Of a stretch of DNA of 36,563 bases, positions 32,851 to 36,563 are shown piece after piece; within the stretch, counting starts at the first letter, position 1, and each line of letters begins with the position of its first letter. Source of the stretch: DASYSA01 sp036003885 (GTDB taxonomy: Bacteria > Acidobacteriota > Blastocatellia > UBA7656); the NCBI GenBank assembly GCA_036003885.1, contig DASYSA010000359.1, positions 1 to 36,563 of the forward strand. Reading direction: 5' to 3'. A program made the translations under genes and the position numbers. Below the pieces are notes generated by a model. That model worked only from the letters and a program-made list of their open reading frames with translations. It was not told the origin of the DNA and did no database searches.

Positions 32851-33921
32851 ATGTCGATCCTCGGTCCTGAGATGGTGGTTTCCCACGAAGCGCTGCGACT
32901 CATCGCCGAGATAGATGAGTTCAAGGGTCGATGGGAAGCCCTGAAGACACTATCTCCGGAGCGCCTGCTGGCGCTTCGCCGGGTGGCCACCATCGAAAGC
33001 ATTGGTTCATCGACCAGGATCGAGGGCGTCAAGTTAGGCGATAGAGAGATCGAGACGCTCCTGGGAAACGTTAGGAGGGATGAGTTCAGGTCGCGCGACG
33101 AACAGGAAGTCGCCGGCTATGCCGAGGCGATGGATCTGGTCTTCCAATCCTGGGAGGCGCTGACGCTGACAGAGAACCATATCAAGCAACTACATTCGAG
33201 GTTGCTGGTATACAGCACCAAAGATGAGCACCACCGAGGACAGTATAAGAAGTTGCCGAATAATGTTGTCGCCTATGGCGAAGATGGCCGCGAGATAGGC
33301 GTGATTTTCGAGACGGCGGCGCCCTTCCAGACACCGTGGGAGGTGGAGCGGCTTGTGGAGTGGGCCAACCGGGCACTTGAGGACAATGCGGTTCATCGGC
33401 TTCTGATCATCGCCGGCTTTGTAGTCCGACTCCTGGCGATCCATCCGTTTCAAGACGGGAATGGCCGCCTGTCGCGAATCCTGACCACGTTACTCCTCCT
33501 GCGAGCCGGCTATCAGTACGTGCCTTACGCCTCGCTGGAAAGCGTCATCGAGGAGAACAAAGATCTCTATTATGCGGCGCTGCGGAAGACGCAGGTGACT
33601 CTCAGGGATGAGGAGGCCGACTGGGAGCCGTGGGTGAGCTTTTTTCTCCGCTGTCTGAAGAAACAGAAGGACAATCTGAGTAAGAAGCTGGAGCGCGAGA
33701 GGATTTTGGCCGATACGCTGCCGCAGTTGTCGGTGAGCATTCTCTCGCTGCTCAGAGAACACGATCGGCTGACAATCTCCGATTTAGAGAGGCTGACGGG
33801 AGGAAACAAGAATACATTAAAGGTGCGATTGAGAGAGTTGATAGCCTCGCGCCATATCACAAGACAGGGCAAGGCGAGGGCAACCTGGTATACATTGAGT
33901 CCTGGGAGCGGTGAACGATGA
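32851..33921 (+). CDS. Fic family AMP-transferase with inhibitory helix and C-terminal winged helix
   Basis: 356 aa. Fic enzymes transfer AMP (or similar) from nucleotides to target side chains. Seen: inhibitory motif S54-T-R-I-E58-G59 (SxxxEG) in an N-terminal helix, so a class II, self-inhibited enzyme; the Fic core HPFQDGNGRLSR at 198-209 with catalytic H198 and the anion-binding DGNGR loop; NNVVAYGEDGREIGVIFE, an N-terminal Fic hairpin; and a C-terminal winged helix (about 290-350; LTISDLERLTGGNKNTLKVRLRELIAS). Divergent from the xre-res pair, but it does not need that antitoxin. Leaderless-looking start. Confidence 0.93.
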   Translation: MSILGPEMVVSHEALRLIAEIDEFKGRWEALKTLSPERLLALRRVATIESIGSSTRIEGVKLGDREIETLLGNVRRDEFRSRDEQEVAGYAEAMDLVFQSWEALTLTENHIKQLHSRLLVYSTKDEHHRGQYKKLPNNVVAYGEDGREIGVIFETAAPFQTPWEVERLVEWANRALEDNAVHRLLIIAGFVVRLLAIHPFQDGNGRLSRILTTLLLLRAGYQYVPYASLESVIEENKDLYYAALRKTQVTLRDEEADWEPWVSFFLRCLKKQKDNLSKKLERERILADTLPQLSVSILSLLREHDRLTISDLERLTGGNKNTLKVRLRELIASRHITRQGKARATWYTLSPGSGER

Positions 33922-34114
33922 ATAACGAACGCAAGAGGGAGAGGGCATAAACTGTTGACTACTGGGGACAGGGAGATCACGCGGAGATTTGACTACCAAC
34001 AATCGGTCCGCAGCGCTGACGTCCTGCTGGGTCTGATAACCAATATTATGAAATAGTTGTGACTTTGGCTCAGTGGGTAAATAAAGGATAGTCGGTTCCG
34101 GCTATGAGCGTACA

Positions 34115-34128
34115 CTTGCCATGGCAAG
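34115..34128. promoter_or_regulatory. 14-base perfect palindrome
   Basis: CTTGCCATGGCAAG reads identically on both strands. It lies 15 bases upstream of GTG 34144, and contains an out-of-frame ATG. Candidate operator for the small membrane protein gene; binding is inferred only. The surrounding gap 33922-34143 shows nothing else recognisable. Confidence 0.45.
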
Positions 34129-34143
34129 ATGAATAAGGATTAA

Positions 34144-34401
34144 GTGGCTGGCAACTCCTTACAAGACCAAGTCAATACTCTACTTCGGCGGGGGGTCATA
34201 TTCTCAATCGTGTGGTTAATGGGCGTTGGTTCTGCAATCTCGATTTTCCAGGCAGTCAAAGCAATGAGAATCATCAATCAATCAAATGGCGAAATAGTAG
34301 GGATGGGGAAAGTATGGTGGTGCTTCATTGTGGGAGGCTTGGGAGTGATGTTCTGGGGATTCGTCATAATAATGGTGCTGGTCAACGGAGCAAAGAGCTA
34401 A
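34144..34401 (+). CDS. Small two-helix membrane protein
   Basis: 85 aa from GTG 34144 (AAGGAT at 34135-34140 as ribosome site). Hydrophobic segments about 16-36 (GVIFSIVWLMGVGSAISIF) and 59-80 (WWCFIVGGLGVMFWGFVIIMV), with a polar, positively charged N-terminus and mid-loop KAMRIINQSNGEIVG. Overall pattern fits a helical hairpin in the inner membrane. I do not recognise a family. No neighbours in an operon. The 288 bases that follow (34402-34689) hold no gene I can support. Confidence 0.6.
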   Translation: MAGNSLQDQVNTLLRRGVIFSIVWLMGVGSAISIFQAVKAMRIINQSNGEIVGMGKVWWCFIVGGLGVMFWGFVIIMVLVNGAKS

Positions 34402-34689
34402 CTTGCATGGGCCACCTCTGACAAACGCATCCGTCCATCCCGGCCCGCGATCGGGTTTGAACTGTTCCTCCAATGTCACGCGCGGACTGACCAGGCCCCT
34501 CGCGTGGATGGAGCCAGTGGGTCCGCTTTCTTTGGGCAGATCGCGCTAAAAGAGGGTGGCAGGCTTCGTCAATCCAGGGTCCGGCATCCTCAGGACTCGC
34601 AGCACCTTGTCTCGTCCGAGAAAGCCACGGGAATGTCGGCTACTTCGCTTGCTCTCACAAAAAAGTATGTTAAGTTTAGGAGCATGACC

Positions 34690-35223
34690 ATGAACACTAA
34701 TAGCCGTTTGGCTTGGAATGGCTGGGTCGTGGCCGGACTTTTTGCCGCGGTCCTAATCATTGGACAGCCCGATCGCGCAGTCGCCCAGAATACTGTAGGA
34801 GGGCACTTCGGGGTCGCATTCCCTCTTGTCACTCGCGCCGATGGTAAGACTACCAACCTTGGTGACAATTTCACCACCGCTTTTCCCATGGGCATCACCA
34901 TCAAGCGCCAGGGTTCGAGAATGGCTTTTGACCTGGAGCTCGTCCCGGCAATTCAGGACAGCCCTAGAAACGTCAGCCTCACGGTTCACCCTGGAGTGAT
35001 CTGGACCCTCAGTGGACCCTGGGCCGGCGGGATCAGAGTTGCTTTCGACGTGAATCAGCCGTCATGGGGATTCACACCTCTGCTCGCGAGGGCGTTTCCG
35101 ATCAAGGGACACAACTTCAAGCTTTTCGCTGAAGTCGATGTCCCGATTCGGTTCCAGAAGCCGTCCATCGGCAACAACGTGACCGCAGTCACCCTTGCAA
35201 TTCACATTGGGACGGCATTTTAG
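34690..35223 (+). CDS. Exported beta-rich protein (predicted outer-membrane or periplasmic)
   Basis: 177 aa. AGGAG at 34678-34682 is 7 bases from ATG 34690, which decides the start over ATG 34684. N-terminal signal peptide: basic NSRLAWNG, hydrophobic VVAGLFAAVLIIG, probable cleavage after AVAQ near 33-34. The mature part has alternating hydrophobic and polar strands (GGHFGVAFPLVTR, TTAFPMGITIKR, AFDLELVPAIQ, VSLTVHPGVIWTL, NFKLFAEVDVPIRFQ, VTAVTLAIHIGTAF), consistent with a small eight-strand beta barrel ending in a C-terminal Phe, a usual outer-membrane insertion signal. Function unknown. Confidence 0.72.
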   Translation: MNTNSRLAWNGWVVAGLFAAVLIIGQPDRAVAQNTVGGHFGVAFPLVTRADGKTTNLGDNFTTAFPMGITIKRQGSRMAFDLELVPAIQDSPRNVSLTVHPGVIWTLSGPWAGGIRVAFDVNQPSWGFTPLLARAFPIKGHNFKLFAEVDVPIRFQKPSIGNNVTAVTLAIHIGTAF

Positions 35224-35373
35224 CTCGCAAACTGCATTCAAACAGGGGAGCACGATTGGCCTGAGCGCGAAGATTCAAGGGCGCGCAGGTGAACATGTGT
35301 GCTCTTTCGCAACTCATCCTTAAGAGTCGTAAACGGGTGAGCTGGAACTTCTGTTCCTGGTGAAATTTCGAAC

Positions 35374-36477
35374 TCACATTTCTCGAAGCGCCTTAGTGAT
35401 CGGCATGCGCGCGGCAAATCTCGAGGGCAGTAACCCGCCAAGCAATCCCATAACTGCCGCGAAGATCAGCGCCGAGGCCATCAGGTCAGGCGTTATCCGA
35501 AAACTGAACGCGAGATCGCTGAAGGTCCGAAAGTTCATCGTACCCGTCGCAATCCCATTCACCGGAAGCGCAATGATGCAACCCATAACGCCGCCTATCA
35601 AGGCAAGTATCACAGACTCGATGACGAAGCTTGTCATGATGCTTCCCTTTGAAAAGCCGAGCGCCCTGAGTGTTCCTATCTCTCGCGTGCGGACGGCTAC
35701 CGCGGCGTACATAGTGTTCATTCCACCAAAGCAAGCGCCAAAGCCCATTACGACAGCCACGAACATGCCCAACCCGCGGATCGGTGCGCCTGCGCTGGTC
35801 TGCTCCTCGTAGTAAACAGTTTCCGGCTTCGCCTCGAGCATCAACTGCTGATCTGCGGTTATTCGATTCACCAGCCCTTCCCTGGTTGCCAGGCTTTCAG
35901 CGCGAACCATAGCCGATGAATAGCTTGTACGTTCAAAGGCGTCGGCCACATCGTTGACCTCAGTCCAGATCTCCGAATCGAATGCCGTGCCGCCGGCTTC
36001 GAACAGTCCTACGATGGTCCAGTCGCGTCGGCCAAGGCGTATGACTTCGCCCATACCCGTGTCGGAAAAGCGCTTGGCGACTTTGCGGCTCGCGATCGCC
36101 TCGCCGATTCCCGGCCTGAACATCCGGCCCTCGACAAGCTTGATGGCAGGTCTGAGTGCAAACCCAGCGTCGGAAACGCCTCGCACCGTGATGTTTGTCG
36201 CCTCACCATTGTCGCGACGAGGCAAATTGACGAGCGCAACGATCTCGGCTGAGGCCATCGGCTTACCCTGAGCGTCGCGCGCAACACCCTGTAGGGTCTG
36301 AAGCAGCTGAAACGCCTGGCGAGTCACCTGGCTGTTTACTTCCGTCTGCGAGTTCGGCCTGATCACAATTATGTTTTCAGGCGCCCCGCTGGAGACAAGA
36401 GCAGCGTTCAACCCATTGGCCAGCGCCATAATAGCAATGAAGACCGCCACCACCAGGGCTATCGTAGATACGGTCAT
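35374..36477 (-). CDS. ABC transporter permease, MacB/FtsX type (start uncertain, window edge)
   Basis: At least 367 aa. Seen: N-terminal membrane helix STIALVVAVFIAIMALANG, a long periplasmic domain (about 30-230, MacB-PCD-like), then three membrane helices: MFVAVVMGFGACFGGMNTMY, FVIESVILALIGGVMGCIIAL and ALIFAAVMGLLGGLLPSRFAA, with AVRTREIGTLRALGFSKGSI, the FtsX coupling loop. It would pair with an ATPase and membrane-fusion protein outside the window. Protein-like sequence continues upstream of ATG 36477 (LKYNLRNLVVRRGSTLM), so the gene probably starts near 36537 or beyond; no standard start codon is present there. The frame is open to the window end. Confidence 0.85.
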   Translation of the reverse strand: MTVSTIALVVAVFIAIMALANGLNAALVSSGAPENIIVIRPNSQTEVNSQVTRQAFQLLQTLQGVARDAQGKPMASAEIVALVNLPRRDNGEATNITVRGVSDAGFALRPAIKLVEGRMFRPGIGEAIASRKVAKRFSDTGMGEVIRLGRRDWTIVGLFEAGGTAFDSEIWTEVNDVADAFERTSYSSAMVRAESLATREGLVNRITADQQLMLEAKPETVYYEEQTSAGAPIRGLGMFVAVVMGFGACFGGMNTMYAAVAVRTREIGTLRALGFSKGSIMTSFVIESVILALIGGVMGCIIALPVNGIATGTMNFRTFSDLAFSFRITPDLMASALIFAAVMGLLGGLLPSRFAARMPITKALREM

Positions 36478-36563
36478 GAGAGTGCTGCCCCTGCGGACGA
36501 CGAGGTTTCGAAGATTGTATTTGAGTGGTATTGCCTTAGTGTTCCGAGGAATGAGTGCTGAGT

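Noticed and set aside
33922..34143. Possible tRNA or small RNA in the gap after fic
   Set aside because: I could not fold an acceptor stem and T-arm in the right places; only the palindrome at 34115 stands out.

Overview
The window (about 57 percent GC by eye) is a chromosomal segment of a soil-type bacterium. The combination of AddAB-like helicase-nucleases, an ECF-type sigma factor coupled to a Ser/Thr kinase, a RES/Xre toxin pair, MacB/FtsX-type permeases and short word-repeat intergenic elements suggests Acidobacteriota (Blastocatellia-like). That assignment is an inference from gene content, not from a marker gene. There are no rRNA or tRNA genes, no CRISPR array, no prophage and no intact insertion sequence.

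Layout. 1-2650: 3' part of an error-prone DNA polymerase (DnaE2/ImuC). 2709-5758: a compact amino-sugar operon (nagB, nagA, MFS permease). 5848-28872: a long DNA-repair neighbourhood. It runs AddB-like nuclease 1, AddA-like helicase-nuclease 1, a 5-formyltetrahydrofolate cyclo-ligase-like gene, a DinB-fold protein, a frameshifted MazE/AbrB antitoxin remnant, LexA (minus strand), an OB-fold plus DEDDy exonuclease divergent from lexA, AddB-like nuclease 2, AddA-like helicase-nuclease 2, NAD-dependent DNA ligase, a YceH/DUF480 regulator, a small unknown protein, an unusual endonuclease III relative and a second DinB-fold protein. 29003-30846: sigma factor and membrane-anchored Ser/Thr kinase with overlapping ends. 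30911-31729: a small membrane protein and a VOC (glyoxalase-fold) protein. 31777-33921: a RES/Xre toxin-antitoxin pair and a Fic AMP-transferase, transcribed divergently from a shared intergenic region. 34144-36563: a small membrane protein, an exported beta-rich protein and an ABC-transporter permease cut by, or starting near, the window edge.

How the genes work together. The core story is DNA damage. lexA has its own strong promoter, overlaid by three decamer repeats spaced one helical turn apart, and faces an OB-fold/DEDDy exonuclease. On the two sides of lexA lie two complete, non-identical AddB-AddA pairs. In pair 2 both subunits carry the four-cysteine Fe-S arrangement normally expected only in AddB. 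Translesion synthesis (DnaE2), sealing (LigA) and base excision (Nth-like) genes are close by. The window may therefore encode two parallel double-strand-end-processing machines with a dedicated exonuclease, possibly SOS-controlled. Intergenic gaps repeatedly hold the same kind of structure: short tandem words followed by inverted copies of the word. No gene-free stretch longer than 300 bases remains once the antitoxin remnant between dinB and lexA is counted.
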